Part shown: piece after piece, positions 18,019 to 27,132 of the stretch
Numbering within the stretch: the first letter of the stretch is position 1
Layout of the letters: the number at the start of each line of letters is the position of its first letter
Assembly: GCA_034927505.1 (NCBI GenBank)
Contig: JAYFPY010000015.1
Coordinates: 1-60,394, forward strand
Source of the DNA: RUG100 sp034927505
Lineage (GTDB): Bacteria > Bacillota > Clostridia > Peptostreptococcales > Anaerovoracaceae
Direction: 5' to 3'
DNA length: 60,394 bases
Program-made: the position numbers and the translations under genes
The notes under the pieces: generated by a model
What the model saw: the letters and a program-made list of their open reading frames with translations, nothing else
What the model was told of the DNA's origin: nothing
Database searches by the model: none

Positions 18019-19931
18019 TATTTGCTATCTTCCTTTTTATCATCTTTATCATCGTCCACTACTTCAAAGTCAGCATCTACGACGTTGTCATCTTTTCCGG
18101 ATGTTCCCTGACCGGCATCGCCTGCTGTCTGTCCGCCGGCAGCGCCGCCCATGTCAGGACCTGCTCCCTGTGCTCCGGCAGCTCCCTGAGCAGCCTGTGC
18201 CTGTTCGTACATCTTGGCTGAAATAGTATGGAATTGTTCAGTAAGTTTTTCTGTTTTTTCCTTGATTTCGGCAACTGTACCGTTTTCAAGGGATTTCTGC
18301 AGATCTTCCTTGGCGTCGTTGATCTGTTTCTTTTCGTCTTCGGAAAGCTTGTCTCCCAGATCCTTGACGTTCTTCTCTGTTTCATAAACAAGAGTTTCGG
18401 CCTGGTTCCTGACTTCGACTTCTTCCTTTCTCTCCTTGTCTTCCTCTGCATATTTTTCTGCTTCCTGTACCTTCTGATTGATTTCATCATCGGACAGTTT
18501 AGTGGAAGATGTTATCGTGATCCTCTGCTCCTTGCCTGTGCCCATGTCCTTTGCGGATACATTCACAATGCCGTTGGCATCTATGTCGAATGTTACTTCG
18601 ATCTGTGGAATACCGCGCGGTGCAGGCGGAATGCCGCTGAGCTGGAATCTTCCCAGTGTGGTGTTCCCTGCAGCCATGTCTCGTTCACCCTGCAGTACAT
18701 GGATATCCACTGCAGTCTGATTGTCGGCTGCCGTTGAGAATATCTGGCTCTTCTTTGTAGGTATTGTTGTATTTCTTTCTATCAGTTTTGTAGCAACACC
18801 GCCCAGAGTTTCTATGGACAGTGACAGCGGAGTTACATCCAGCAGCAGTACATCATTTACTTCTCCTGTGAGTACTCCGGCCTGGATAGCAGCTCCTATC
18901 GCTACGCATTCATCCGGGTTGACGCCCTTGAACGGATCTTTTCCTGTTATTTTCTTTACTGCATCCTGTACAGCAGGTATCCTTGTGGATCCGCCTACCA
19001 GTATGACTTTTTCAATGTCGCTGTTTGAAACGCCCGCATCTGCCATGGCTTTTTTCATAGGCTCAACAGTCTCGTTTACAAGATCTGCAGTAAGCTGATC
19101 GAATTTAGCTCTGGTGATGTCCATATTCAGATGAAGAGGACCGGCATCGCTGACTGTGATAAACGGCAGGTTCACGTTGGTAGTCTGTGAACTTGAAAGT
19201 TCTTTCTTCGCCTTTTCTGCTGCTTCTTTCAGTCTTTGGAGAGCCATTTTGTCGGATCTGAGATCCACTCCGTTCTCCTTTGCAAAGCTGTCTGCCATGA
19301 AATTCAGCACCTTCTCGTCGAAGTCATCTCCGCCCAGCTTGTTGTTTCCGTTTGTCGCCAGTACTTCGAATACACCGTCACCCAGCTCCAGGATGGATAC
19401 ATCGAATGTACCGCCGCCCAGGTCGTATACCAGTACCTTATGGTGTGTTTCGTCCTTGTCCAGGCCGTATGCCAGAGCTGCTGCTGTTGGCTCGTTGATT
19501 ATTCTCTTTACGTCCAGTCCTGCTATTTTGCCCGCGTCCTTTGTTGCCTGTTTCTGGCTGTCCGTAAAGTAAGCCGGAACTGTTATTACAGCTTCCGTCA
19601 CTGTTTCTCCCAGATAGCTTTCTGCATCTGCTTTCAGTTTGCCCAGCACCATTGCGGATATATCCTGAGGTGTGTAGTCTTTTCCATCGATAGTGACCTT
19701 ATGGTCTGAACCCATGTACCTCTTGATCGAAGCCACTGTTCTTTCCGGATTTGTCACTGCCTGTCTTTTGGCAGTCTCTCCTACCAGTCTTTCTCCGTTC
19801 TTTGCAAAACCCACTACGGATGGAGTGGTTCTGTTTCCTTCTGCATTTGTGATTACTGTGGGATCTCCTCCTTCAAGCACTGCAACGCATGAATTTGTGG
19901 TTCCCAGGTCTATTCCTATTACTTTTCCCAT
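18018..19931 (-). CDS. dnaK: Chaperone protein DnaK (Hsp70)
   Basis: 637 residues. The ATPase domain begins with IGIDLGTTNSCVAVLEGG and holds VYDLGGGTFDVS and VGGSTRIPAVQ. The substrate-binding domain starts around residue 385, and a Gly/Ala/Gln-rich tail (about 575-615) precedes an acidic end. The GrpE-dependent short-loop form of Firmicutes is indicated by its length and N-terminus. It is the third gene of the CIRCE operon, 41 nt after grpE. Confidence 0.98.
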   Translation of the reverse strand: MGKVIGIDLGTTNSCVAVLEGGDPTVITNAEGNRTTPSVVGFAKNGERLVGETAKRQAVTNPERTVASIKRYMGSDHKVTIDGKDYTPQDISAMVLGKLKADAESYLGETVTEAVITVPAYFTDSQKQATKDAGKIAGLDVKRIINEPTAAALAYGLDKDETHHKVLVYDLGGGTFDVSILELGDGVFEVLATNGNNKLGGDDFDEKVLNFMADSFAKENGVDLRSDKMALQRLKEAAEKAKKELSSSQTTNVNLPFITVSDAGPLHLNMDITRAKFDQLTADLVNETVEPMKKAMADAGVSNSDIEKVILVGGSTRIPAVQDAVKKITGKDPFKGVNPDECVAIGAAIQAGVLTGEVNDVLLLDVTPLSLSIETLGGVATKLIERNTTIPTKKSQIFSTAADNQTAVDIHVLQGERDMAAGNTTLGRFQLSGIPPAPRGIPQIEVTFDIDANGIVNVSAKDMGTGKEQRITITSSTKLSDDEINQKVQEAEKYAEEDKERKEEVEVRNQAETLVYETEKNVKDLGDKLSEDEKKQINDAKEDLQKSLENGTVAEIKEKTEKLTEQFHTISAKMYEQAQAAQGAAGAQGAGPDMGGAAGGQTAGDAGQGTSGKDDNVVDADFEVVDDDKDDKKEDSK

Positions 19932-19972
19932 TTCTATGTTCTCCTTTTCTGTATTTGATATTTTTTACTGTT

Positions 19973-20521
19973 TTACTTCGCTACTTTTACCATTGCTGCT
20001 CTGATCACTTTGCCGTTTAAAGTGTAGCCCTTTTGAAGAGTTTCGGATATCTTTCCGCTGTCAACTTTGTCTGTGTCCTCCATCAGGACCGCATTGTGAT
20101 AGTTGGGATCGAATTCCGTATCTTCTGTTTTTATTTCTTCAACGCCGGATTTTTCAAGTACGCCTTTGAGCTGATCGAATATCATCGTCATGCCTTCTTT
20201 GAATCCTTCATCTACATCATGATCCAGGGCCCGCTCAAAATTGTCCATGACCTCCAGCAGCTGAGTAACTATTTTCTCGTTGGCAAACGCATGGATGTCA
20301 CTGCGCTCTTTTTCAGCTCTCTTTTTATAGTTCTGAAAATCTGCCATAAGTCTCAGGTATTTCGTGTTTTGGTCTTCGTCTTCTTTTTTATCCGAAGGCT
20401 TTTCTCCTTCGGTTTCATCTACTGATCCGTCTTCCGAGCCTTCTTCTGCTTCGGTTGTTTCCGCATCAGTTGTTTCCTCTTCCTTGCATTCATCATTGAT
20501 TTCTTCTTTAGTCTTCGTCAT
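19973..20521 (-). CDS. grpE: Nucleotide exchange factor GrpE
   Basis: 182 residues. The first 50 or so are highly acidic and disordered. A long coiled-coil (about 50-115) containing YLRLMADFQNYKKRAEKE follows, then the beta domain ending TLQKGYTLNGKVIRAAMVKV, the family C-terminus. It releases ADP from DnaK. It overlaps hrcA by 14 nt and has GGAGG just before its ATG. Confidence 0.97.
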   Translation of the reverse strand: MTKTKEEINDECKEEETTDAETTEAEEGSEDGSVDETEGEKPSDKKEDEDQNTKYLRLMADFQNYKKRAEKERSDIHAFANEKIVTQLLEVMDNFERALDHDVDEGFKEGMTMIFDQLKGVLEKSGVEEIKTEDTEFDPNYHNAVLMEDTDKVDSGKISETLQKGYTLNGKVIRAAMVKVAK

Positions 20522-21554
20522 CGTTACCTCCTGTTAATTTAAAAGCATTACTGATGTTATCAGTCAGATACTCGATGACCGAGGTTATCTCACTGTATCT
20601 CATCCTGGTCGGACCGATCACTCCCAGTTTGCCTACCATCTTTCCGTCGATGTGATATGTCGCCGTGATGAGACTGCAATCCTTCATGGATTCGTCCTTG
20701 TTTTCATCGCCTATCGTTATGAGCAGACCGTCGTCTCTGCTGATCAGCTTTTTTGTGAAAGCTTCTTTTTTGCCCAGCATTTCCATGAACATTTTTGCTC
20801 TTTCAATGTCGTTGTATTCCGGAAGGTTGAATATATTAGTCATTCCTTCCATATACAGATTTACATTGAGCATATCCTCCAGAGTCTTCATGAAATCAGG
20901 CATTATATCCTGTGCCAGTTTGTTCATAGCTTCGATATCCGTATGGAAACTCTTTATTATGTCAAGGGTCAACGCCTCGCTGAGTGTCTTGCCCTTATAT
21001 GTGTATGTCATTGATTTTGACAGTATGCGCAGAGCATCTTCATCATATTCGCTTTTCATCCTCAGCGCCTGATTGGAAACTTTTCCGCTCTCCGATACTA
21101 TCATCAGCACGACCGTTCTTTTGTCAACAGGCAGAAGATCGATAAATTTCAGTGTATCCTGATCCTGATTTGGAGTCATTGCAAATGCAGTCAGATTTGT
21201 TATTTCAGACAATATGTTTGCTGCATGTTCAATGGTCTTGTCCAGTTCAGCAACGTTTTCACGCAGTTTGCCGGCGATCATGTCCTTCTGCTCAGGGCTC
21301 AGCTCTGTTTTCTTCATCATTTCATTGACGTAAAGCCTGTAAGCCTTTTCCGAAGGCACTCTTCCCGCAGAAGTATGCGGATGGGTCAAAAGCCCCATGT
21401 CCTCCAGATCCGACATCTCATTTCTGATAGTCGCGGCACTGACGCCCAGGTCATACTTTTTGGAAAGGGTCCTTGAACCTACCGGCTCTGCAGTCGTTAC
21501 GAAATCGCGTATTATAGCCTGCAAAACTTTTAGTTTTCTTTCATTCAGATCCAT
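20508..21554 (-). CDS. hrcA: Heat-inducible transcription repressor HrcA
   Basis: 348 residues. The N-terminal winged helix contains GSRTLSKKYDLGVSAATIRNE, followed by the GAF-like middle and dimerisation regions. HrcA represses class I heat-shock genes by binding CIRCE, which is present 20 nt upstream of its start. Being first in the operon, it is autoregulated. Confidence 0.97.
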   Translation of the reverse strand: MDLNERKLKVLQAIIRDFVTTAEPVGSRTLSKKYDLGVSAATIRNEMSDLEDMGLLTHPHTSAGRVPSEKAYRLYVNEMMKKTELSPEQKDMIAGKLRENVAELDKTIEHAANILSEITNLTAFAMTPNQDQDTLKFIDLLPVDKRTVVLMIVSESGKVSNQALRMKSEYDEDALRILSKSMTYTYKGKTLSEALTLDIIKSFHTDIEAMNKLAQDIMPDFMKTLEDMLNVNLYMEGMTNIFNLPEYNDIERAKMFMEMLGKKEAFTKKLISRDDGLLITIGDENKDESMKDCSLITATYHIDGKMVGKLGVIGPTRMRYSEITSVIEYLTDNISNAFKLTGGNDDED

Positions 21555-21573
21555 AGGTACATTCCTTTCTTTG

Positions 21574-21600
21574 TTAGCACTCTTTATGTCCGAGTGCTAA
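21574..21600 (-). promoter_or_regulatory. CIRCE operator
   Basis: A perfect TTAGCACTC-N9-GAGTGCTAA inverted repeat, the exact consensus for HrcA binding. It lies between the promoter and hrcA and covers the region immediately downstream of the predicted transcription start. Confidence 0.98.
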
Positions 21601-21610
21601 CTCTATTCTT

Positions 21611-21639
21611 AATATAATACTGAATCCTCTCAATGTCAA
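21611..21639 (-). promoter_or_regulatory. Sigma-A promoter of the hrcA operon
   Basis: On the minus strand TTGACA (21634-21639) and TATATT (21611-21616) are separated by 17 bp. The start is predicted near 21604, which puts CIRCE in the initially transcribed region. Confidence 0.85.
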
Positions 21640-21673
21640 CACTTTTTGCAATAAATTTATCCTTATATTCTTG

Positions 21674-21725
21674 TTGACAACATACATTCATTCCTTGTAA
21701 AATAATTACATGTGCATTCTGCACA
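21674..21725 (+). promoter_or_regulatory. Promoter and possible operator before the NhaC antiporter gene
   Basis: TTGACA (21674-21679) and TAAAAT (21698-21703) are 18 bp apart. Directly at the predicted start is the perfect dyad TGTGCA-TTC-TGCACA (21711-21725), a candidate operator. The ribosome site GGAG follows at about 21741. Confidence 0.6.
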
Positions 21726-21752
21726 TATATAGAATGAATGAAGGAGTTATAA

Positions 21753-23324
21753 ATGGATCCAATCAATGTGGGTTTGCTATCGATCTTGCCTCCGATCATA
21801 GCTATTGCCCTCGCACTAATCACCAAAGAGGTATTATCTTCACTGATAATAGGAGTTTTTTTCGGTACTTTCACATATTCTTTTGCCAGCGGGCATGGAA
21901 TAATGAAGGGCTTCAGCACAGCTTTTGAACTGATGGCGGCAAAAATCGGAGACAATGCAACAATGCTGCTGTTTCTTTCTTTTCTGGGCATACTGGTCGT
22001 TCTTGTTACAAATGCAGGAGGTGCATATGCATACGGGAAATGGGCCAGTACCAAGATACGTTCAAAGGCCGCTTCACAGCTGGCAACATGTCTTTTGGGA
22101 GTGATCATATTCGTAGATGATTATTTCAACTGCCTTACTGTAGGTACAGTAATGAAGCCGGTAACGGACAAATACAATGTAGCCAGAGCAAAACTTGCTT
22201 ACCTTATAGACTCAACGGCAGCACCTGTCTGCATAATCGCACCTATCTCCAGCTGGGCAGCAGCAGTGGGTTCTACTCTTGCTACAGCCAAGATATTCGA
22301 AAGCGATATGATGGCATTTATCGCCACTATCCCATTCAACCTTTATGCCCTGCTTACAATACTCATGGTGTTCATAGTAGCCGGTACAAAGATGAGCTAC
22401 GGCCCGATGAGACATCTTGAGATCGCAGCTATGAAAGGAGAACTGGGAGAAGCCGACAGCGGTTCATCCATAGGCAATGATGATGACAGGAATGAAAAAG
22501 GCAAGGTAAAAGACCTGCTGATCCCGATCATCGGACTGATCATAATGTCGATCATGTCAATGCTGTATACAGGCGGACTTTTCGCAGGAAAAGGAGTAGG
22601 ATTTGCAGAAGCATTCGGAAACTGCAATTCATCTCTGTCTCTGGCCTTCGGAGGTTTCGGAGCTATATTGCTTACTTTTATACTTTACATGCCGAGAAAG
22701 ATAATGTCTTTCAAAGACTTTATGCTGGGCGTTACTGAAGGAATAAAGATCATGGTGCCGGCCATTACTATACTGGTACTGGCATGGACTATCAGCGGGG
22801 TCTGCAGAGATCTGCTTTCCACGGGAGAATACATAGGCACACTGGTGCAGAATGGGAACTTCCCTATGATACTGCTGCCTATGATCATATTCATCGTGGC
22901 AGCATTCCTTTCATTCTCCATGGGAACAGCCTGGGGAACATTCGGAATACTGATACCGATCGTAGTTATAATCTGCGAGCCTACTCTTGATACTATACCG
23001 CAGCTGATGACTGTGACTCTTGCAGCCACTCTCGGCGGCAGCGTATTCGGAGATCACTGCTCACCGATATCAGACACGACGATCCTTTCGTCAACCGGGG
23101 CCTATTGCCCTCATATGGACCACGTTTCCACACAGATACCATATGCTCTTACTGTAGCGGTATCATGTATCGTAGGATACGCAGTGTCTGCAATTACCAA
23201 TTTCAATGTGTTTGCGACACTGGCCAGCGGAGTTGTATGTCTACTGGTACTGTTGACTATAATCAGCAGGATATATGCAAAAAAAGAGCCTGTTCCGGAA
23301 ATACCGCAACAGACTGAAGAATAA
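21753..23324 (+). CDS. NhaC-family Na+/H+ antiporter
   Basis: 523 residues with 11-13 predicted membrane segments. Hallmarks of the NhaC/DUF401-like antiporter superfamily include TKEVLSSLIIGVFFGTF near the N-terminus, FVDDYFNCLTVG, ISSWAAAVGSTL and FGDHCSPISDTTILSS in the later helices, where the charged and polar residues are conserved. Substrate could be Na+/H+ or a coupled organic ion. It is a single-gene unit with its own promoter and terminator, divergent from the heat-shock operon. Confidence 0.88.
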   Translation: MDPINVGLLSILPPIIAIALALITKEVLSSLIIGVFFGTFTYSFASGHGIMKGFSTAFELMAAKIGDNATMLLFLSFLGILVVLVTNAGGAYAYGKWASTKIRSKAASQLATCLLGVIIFVDDYFNCLTVGTVMKPVTDKYNVARAKLAYLIDSTAAPVCIIAPISSWAAAVGSTLATAKIFESDMMAFIATIPFNLYALLTILMVFIVAGTKMSYGPMRHLEIAAMKGELGEADSGSSIGNDDDRNEKGKVKDLLIPIIGLIIMSIMSMLYTGGLFAGKGVGFAEAFGNCNSSLSLAFGGFGAILLTFILYMPRKIMSFKDFMLGVTEGIKIMVPAITILVLAWTISGVCRDLLSTGEYIGTLVQNGNFPMILLPMIIFIVAAFLSFSMGTAWGTFGILIPIVVIICEPTLDTIPQLMTVTLAATLGGSVFGDHCSPISDTTILSSTGAYCPHMDHVSTQIPYALTVAVSCIVGYAVSAITNFNVFATLASGVVCLLVLLTIISRIYAKKEPVPEIPQQTEE

Positions 23325-23335
23325 TAGAATCAATT

Positions 23336-23376
23336 CAAAAACAGGTGCCGGTATATTTCCGTCACCTGTTTTTTAT
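23336..23376. terminator. Bidirectional terminator between the antiporter and ferredoxin genes
   Basis: AAAACAGGTG (23336 on) pairs with CACCTGTTTT (23363 on) across a 15-nt loop, with T-runs on both strands. It serves the plus-strand antiporter gene and the convergent hemW-glpK-ferredoxin transcript. Confidence 0.85.
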
Positions 23377-23390
23377 TGCTTAAGATCTTT

Positions 23391-24200
23391 CTATATGAAG
23401 AGGCTTATATCTGCTCTCCTTTTGTATATGTCCTCCAGCTCATGCTGATGATACAGATATCCTTCATCATCGTAGTATTTGGCGTTTTTAGGGCATCTTT
23501 TGATGCATGCATTGCACTTGATGCATATGCCGGTAAATTCGCGTACGTCATCATGACTGATGGAACCCATCGGGCATATATCGGCGCACAGCATGCAGTT
23601 GTCGCAGTCATCATTTGTCTTCGGCTTTACCTTCCTAATATCTATCCCCTTGCCGTTCCTGTCACGGGGCGTATAGTAAGGCCTGTATGGATAAGGAGTC
23701 CCGGTCACATCGATAGGCCCTGTGAAATCTCCCATGGCCTGAGCTTTGATCTTGATCTTCTTTGCAAAGGCTCCTGCCTGTACCATGTCGTCAGAATCAG
23801 GTCTGCCCGCAGCCAGTACCTTCGAGAAAGAATGCTCCCCTACAAAAGCTCCGGCAGCAATGGTATGAAGTCCGCCTTTCTCAAGGATGTCTCGAAGTTC
23901 AATGAGAGCATCATCGTAATTCCTGTTTCCGAACAGTACGATCGGCACACCCATGGCACCATTGCCTTCTATCGTATCGAGGAATTTAAGGAGCACATTG
24001 GGTACTCTGCCCGCGATGACCGGCGTCCCGAAGATGACTAGATCTCCTTCTTCAAACACAAGAGGTTTTTCACGCATTTCCGGCAGAGAAAAATCCAGGT
24101 CTGTGTAACCGGGGTCGATAGTCTCTGCAATAGCTGTCACTATTTTCTTTGTTGTTTCTGTCCCGGTAAAATACGCCGCATAAACTTTTTTGATTTCCAT
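23391..24200 (-). CDS. EFR1-type flavodoxin-ferredoxin fusion protein
   Basis: 269 residues from the ATG at 24200 (AGAGGT 7 nt upstream). The N-terminal half resembles a flavodoxin: YFTGTETTKKIV matches the FMN phosphate loop, and VIFGTPVIAGRVPN the second loop. The C-terminal part has two [4Fe-4S] motifs, CDNCMLCADICP and CIKCNACIKRCP. Such proteins move electrons in anaerobes; the partner is unknown. It is the last gene after hemW and glpK, 30 nt past glpK. Confidence 0.85.
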   Translation of the reverse strand: MEIKKVYAAYFTGTETTKKIVTAIAETIDPGYTDLDFSLPEMREKPLVFEEGDLVIFGTPVIAGRVPNVLLKFLDTIEGNGAMGVPIVLFGNRNYDDALIELRDILEKGGLHTIAAGAFVGEHSFSKVLAAGRPDSDDMVQAGAFAKKIKIKAQAMGDFTGPIDVTGTPYPYRPYYTPRDRNGKGIDIRKVKPKTNDDCDNCMLCADICPMGSISHDDVREFTGICIKCNACIKRCPKNAKYYDDEGYLYHQHELEDIYKRRADISLFI

Positions 24201-24230
24201 TTTTAAACCTCTTTTCATTGATTTCTTTGA

Positions 24231-25721
24231 TTACTTTGAAAAAGCTCTGGCACATTCTACAGCCCTGTGCCAGTTATCGATCAGTTTCATTCTTTCTTCT
24301 GCACCCATAGACGGTATGAATTCTCTGTCCACTCCGCAGTTTGTTTTTATCTCTTCCCTGTCGTTCCAGTATCCGGTGGCAAGTCCTGCAAGATACGCCG
24401 CGCCGAGAGAAGTGGTCTCGATACATGTGGGACGTACAACAGGGATGTCTGTGATATCCGCCAGGAACTGCATCATAAAATCATTTCTGCATCCGCCTCC
24501 GTCGACTTTCAGCAGCTTTGTCCCGCAGCCCATATCTTCCGCCATGGCCGTCAAAAGGTCCAGTGTCTGATAAGCCTGACATTCCAGAGAAGCCCTGGCA
24601 ACATGGTTTTTACTGCTTCCCCGTGTAAGCCCGAAGACCGCCCCCCTCGCATAAGGATCCCAGTATGGCGCGCCCAGTCCTGTGAAAGCCGGAACAAGAT
24701 ATACGCCTCCGTTGTCTCCCGCCTCTGTCGCCATCTTTTCTGTGTCCCGAGCGGATGAAATGATTCCCAGTTCATCGCGAAGCCACTGGACTGTGGCGCC
24801 GGACATGAAGACAGATCCTTCCAGGGCATAGTCGGTGCTGTCGTCTGTGCCCCACGCTATGGTGGACAGCAGCCCATTCTTTGAATCAACGATTTCTTTG
24901 CCTGTATTCATCAGCAGGAATCCGCCTGTTCCGAAGGTCATCTTACCGTGGCCCTGCTGAAAGCAGGTCTGTCCGAACAGTGCTGCCTGCTGGTCGCCCG
25001 CCGCACCGCATATGGGTATGATGCCGCCCGTTATTTTGGGGTCGGTATATCCGTATATCATACTGGATGGCTTCGGTTCGGGAAGCATGCATTTGGGGAT
25101 ATCGAACATATCCAGTATTTCATCGTCCCATTCAAGTTTATGTATGTTGAACATCATTGTACGTGATGCGTTGGAATAGTCAGTGACGTGCACTTTTCCT
25201 CCGGTAAGCTTCCAAATGAGCCAGGAGTCCACCGTACCAAAGAGAAGTTTTCCGGCCCGGGCGTTTTCCCTTGCTCCATCCACATTGTCCAGTATCCATT
25301 TCAGCTTTGTGGCAGAGAAATATGCATCTATCAGGAGTCCTGTCTTTTCATGGAACATATTCTCATATCCGGCCTCTTTAAGACTGTCGCAGAATCCGGC
25401 AGTACGCCTGCACTGCCATACTATGGCGCGGCATACGGGCTTTCCGGTTTCCCGGTCCCATACTATGGTCGTCTCCCGCTGATTGGTGATCCCGATGGAA
25501 TCGATATCCTCGCCGACGGCATTTATTTTTGCCATAGCTTCCCCGGCGACGGCCAGCTGGCCCGACCAGATCTCCATAGCGTCATGTTCCACCATTCCGG
25601 CCGCCGGAAAGTACTGTTTGTATTCTTTCTGTGCTGTGCTGACCGGTAAGCCGCTCCTGTTGTATAAAACGCATCTTGAACTGGTAGTCCCCTGGTCCAG
25701 TGCCATTATATATTTTTCCAT
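24231..25721 (-). CDS. glpK: Glycerol kinase
   Basis: 496 residues from the ATG at 25721, which has TAGGAGG 7 nt upstream overlapping the hemW stop. FGGY-kinase hallmarks: MALDQGTTSSR, NQRETT, GGACRNDFM-like VDGGGCRNDFMMQFLAD and GAAYLAGLATGYW. It phosphorylates glycerol to sn-glycerol 3-phosphate. The loop around SSMIYGYTDPKITGG lacks the HFYG histidine that PTS HPr phosphorylates in many Gram-positive GlpK enzymes. No glpF or glpD is nearby; the operon partner is hemW. Confidence 0.96.
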   Translation of the reverse strand: MEKYIMALDQGTTSSRCVLYNRSGLPVSTAQKEYKQYFPAAGMVEHDAMEIWSGQLAVAGEAMAKINAVGEDIDSIGITNQRETTIVWDRETGKPVCRAIVWQCRRTAGFCDSLKEAGYENMFHEKTGLLIDAYFSATKLKWILDNVDGARENARAGKLLFGTVDSWLIWKLTGGKVHVTDYSNASRTMMFNIHKLEWDDEILDMFDIPKCMLPEPKPSSMIYGYTDPKITGGIIPICGAAGDQQAALFGQTCFQQGHGKMTFGTGGFLLMNTGKEIVDSKNGLLSTIAWGTDDSTDYALEGSVFMSGATVQWLRDELGIISSARDTEKMATEAGDNGGVYLVPAFTGLGAPYWDPYARGAVFGLTRGSSKNHVARASLECQAYQTLDLLTAMAEDMGCGTKLLKVDGGGCRNDFMMQFLADITDIPVVRPTCIETTSLGAAYLAGLATGYWNDREEIKTNCGVDREFIPSMGAEERMKLIDNWHRAVECARAFSK

Positions 25722-25731
25722 GGTGCGCCTC

Positions 25732-26892
25732 CTAGACGAATTCACTCATTATTTCATTGGATCTGTCTATTCCTTTTTCCGTCAGTGCAATATTGGTGTC
25801 CGAAATAGTAAGCAGACCTTCTTTGCTGTAAGAAAGTATGGTTTCAGCTTTGTCACGATAAGCTTTGAAAAAATTCGTATCGAACATTATTTCAAAATAA
25901 TCCAGGTCGATGCCCTCCATTTTTCGAAGTGCAGTAAAACAGAACACAGCCATCTGATCTTTCCTGCTGTCGATATGATATGTACCGAGCTCCAGCGGCA
26001 TCTGTCCATCATCCAGCAGCCATATGTACTTGCTGATCTCATCGCAGTTTTTGAATCTGGCTCCGTTTATATATGATGAAGCGCCGGCTCCCAGCCCGAG
26101 AAAATCCGCCATGTCCCAGTATTTGATGTTATGGATGCATTCTCTGCCCGGTTTTGCGCAGTTCGATATTTCATAGTGATCGTAGCCGGCCTGTTCCAGT
26201 CGTGCTACTGCATAATGATACATCTTTCTTTCCGTATCATCGTCGGGAAGATCCATCTTCCCGGTTCTGTAGTTTTCATAAAAGGGCGTGCCCTCTTCCA
26301 GCTGCAGACTGTAGAATGAAATATGTTCCGGGTCCAGCTCTATTGCTTTATCCAGATCTTTCTTCCAGTCTTCCATAGTCTGTCCGGGGACTCCGAACAT
26401 AAGATCTATGTTCACATCGACAGGACCCGTCTGTTTGATCATATCAAATGCATTTTCGGCTTCCCGGGCGGTGTGGAGTCTTCCCAGGGACTGCAGGATC
26501 CGGTCATTGAAAGACTGGACCCCCAGGCTGATCCTGTTGACGCCTGATCTCCTGTAAGCCTGCAGTTTTTCCGAGTCCAGAGAATTAGGATTAGCCTCGA
26601 TCGTAAATTCCGGAGCCTCAGGCACATCCAGCATGCCGGTCAGTTCTCCCATCAGGCGTTCCGCATCCTCTGCATCCAAAATCGAAGGTGTCCCTCCTCC
26701 GATAAATATACTGTCAGTCTCATACATCGGTTCGAATTCTTTTTTATAGAGATGTATTTCCCGGATCAGGCTGCTGACATATTCTTTTATTGTATCATTC
26801 GTCTGTCCTTCATATGAAAGAAATCCGCAGTAATTGCATTTCCTTTCGCAGAAAGGTATATGGACATACAGTCCTAAAGGTATCTTATACAT
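25732..26892 (-). CDS. hemW: Radical SAM heme chaperone HemW
   Basis: 386 residues. The radical SAM cluster motif is PFCERKCNYCGF (about 13-24), followed by GGGTPS and GVQSFNDRILQSLGR. The HemW heme-binding motif HNxxYW is present as HNIKYWDMADFLGLGAGA, which separates it from coproporphyrinogen oxidase HemN. It probably inserts heme or has a related role. There is no ribosome binding site, and the predicted transcription start falls on the A of the ATG, suggesting a leaderless message. Confidence 0.92.
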   Translation of the reverse strand: MYKIPLGLYVHIPFCERKCNYCGFLSYEGQTNDTIKEYVSSLIREIHLYKKEFEPMYETDSIFIGGGTPSILDAEDAERLMGELTGMLDVPEAPEFTIEANPNSLDSEKLQAYRRSGVNRISLGVQSFNDRILQSLGRLHTAREAENAFDMIKQTGPVDVNIDLMFGVPGQTMEDWKKDLDKAIELDPEHISFYSLQLEEGTPFYENYRTGKMDLPDDDTERKMYHYAVARLEQAGYDHYEISNCAKPGRECIHNIKYWDMADFLGLGAGASSYINGARFKNCDEISKYIWLLDDGQMPLELGTYHIDSRKDQMAVFCFTALRKMEGIDLDYFEIMFDTNFFKAYRDKAETILSYSKEGLLTISDTNIALTEKGIDRSNEIMSEFV

Positions 26893-26898
26893 ATATAC

Positions 26899-26927
26899 AG
26901 TATATGTGACAATCCTGTCCCAGTCAA
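26899..26927 (-). promoter_or_regulatory. hemW promoter predicted to give a leaderless transcript
   Basis: TTGACT (26922-26927) and TATACT (26899-26904) with a 17-bp spacer on the minus strand. Six bases separate the -10 from the hemW ATG, so +1 is expected at 26892, the first base of the start codon. Confidence 0.65.
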
Positions 26928-26945
26928 TGTGCCAAATGTGGCGCT
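26904..26945 (+). promoter_or_regulatory. Tandem dyads, candidate enhancer sites for the NtrC-type regulator
   Basis: Two 12-bp dyads of form GxCA-N4-TGxC, GACA-ATCC-TGTC (26908-26919) and GCCA-AATG-TGGC (26931-26942), lie in a longer direct repeat beginning ATGTG with a 23-bp period, about two helix turns. They are 165-188 bp upstream of the sigma-54 start, a normal enhancer distance, and overlap the hemW promoter. Confidence 0.5.
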
Positions 26946-27074
26946 TATTTCAAAAAAAGCACAGTGGATTTTTCATTGATCGGAAGTATGGAAAAGAAAA
27001 CGATTCCTTATATTTCCCTGAATTTCAATATGCGGATCGTTTAAAAAATATTTATTCCCTTTTTTCTGTATATT

Positions 27075-27092
27075 TTGGCATATGTATTGCTA
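27075..27092 (+). promoter_or_regulatory. Sigma-54 (-24/-12) promoter of the permease gene
   Basis: TTGGCATATGTATTGCTA matches the sigma-54 consensus, with the invariant GG at 27077-27078 and GC at 27089-27090 separated by exactly 10 bases. Transcription should start near 27102. The sigma-54 activator encoded 1.5 kb downstream on the other strand is the obvious candidate activator. Confidence 0.85.
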
Positions 27093-27132
27093 TATATAAA
27101 GTCAAAAGGAATTATTTAAAACTATTGTAATA

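Noticed and set aside
21684..21740. CATTCATTC ... GAATGAATG inverted repeat before the antiporter gene
   Set aside because: The first arm lies inside the promoter spacer and is not transcribed, so it cannot form an RNA hairpin; as a DNA dyad its arms are too far apart to favour over the closer TGTGCA dyad.
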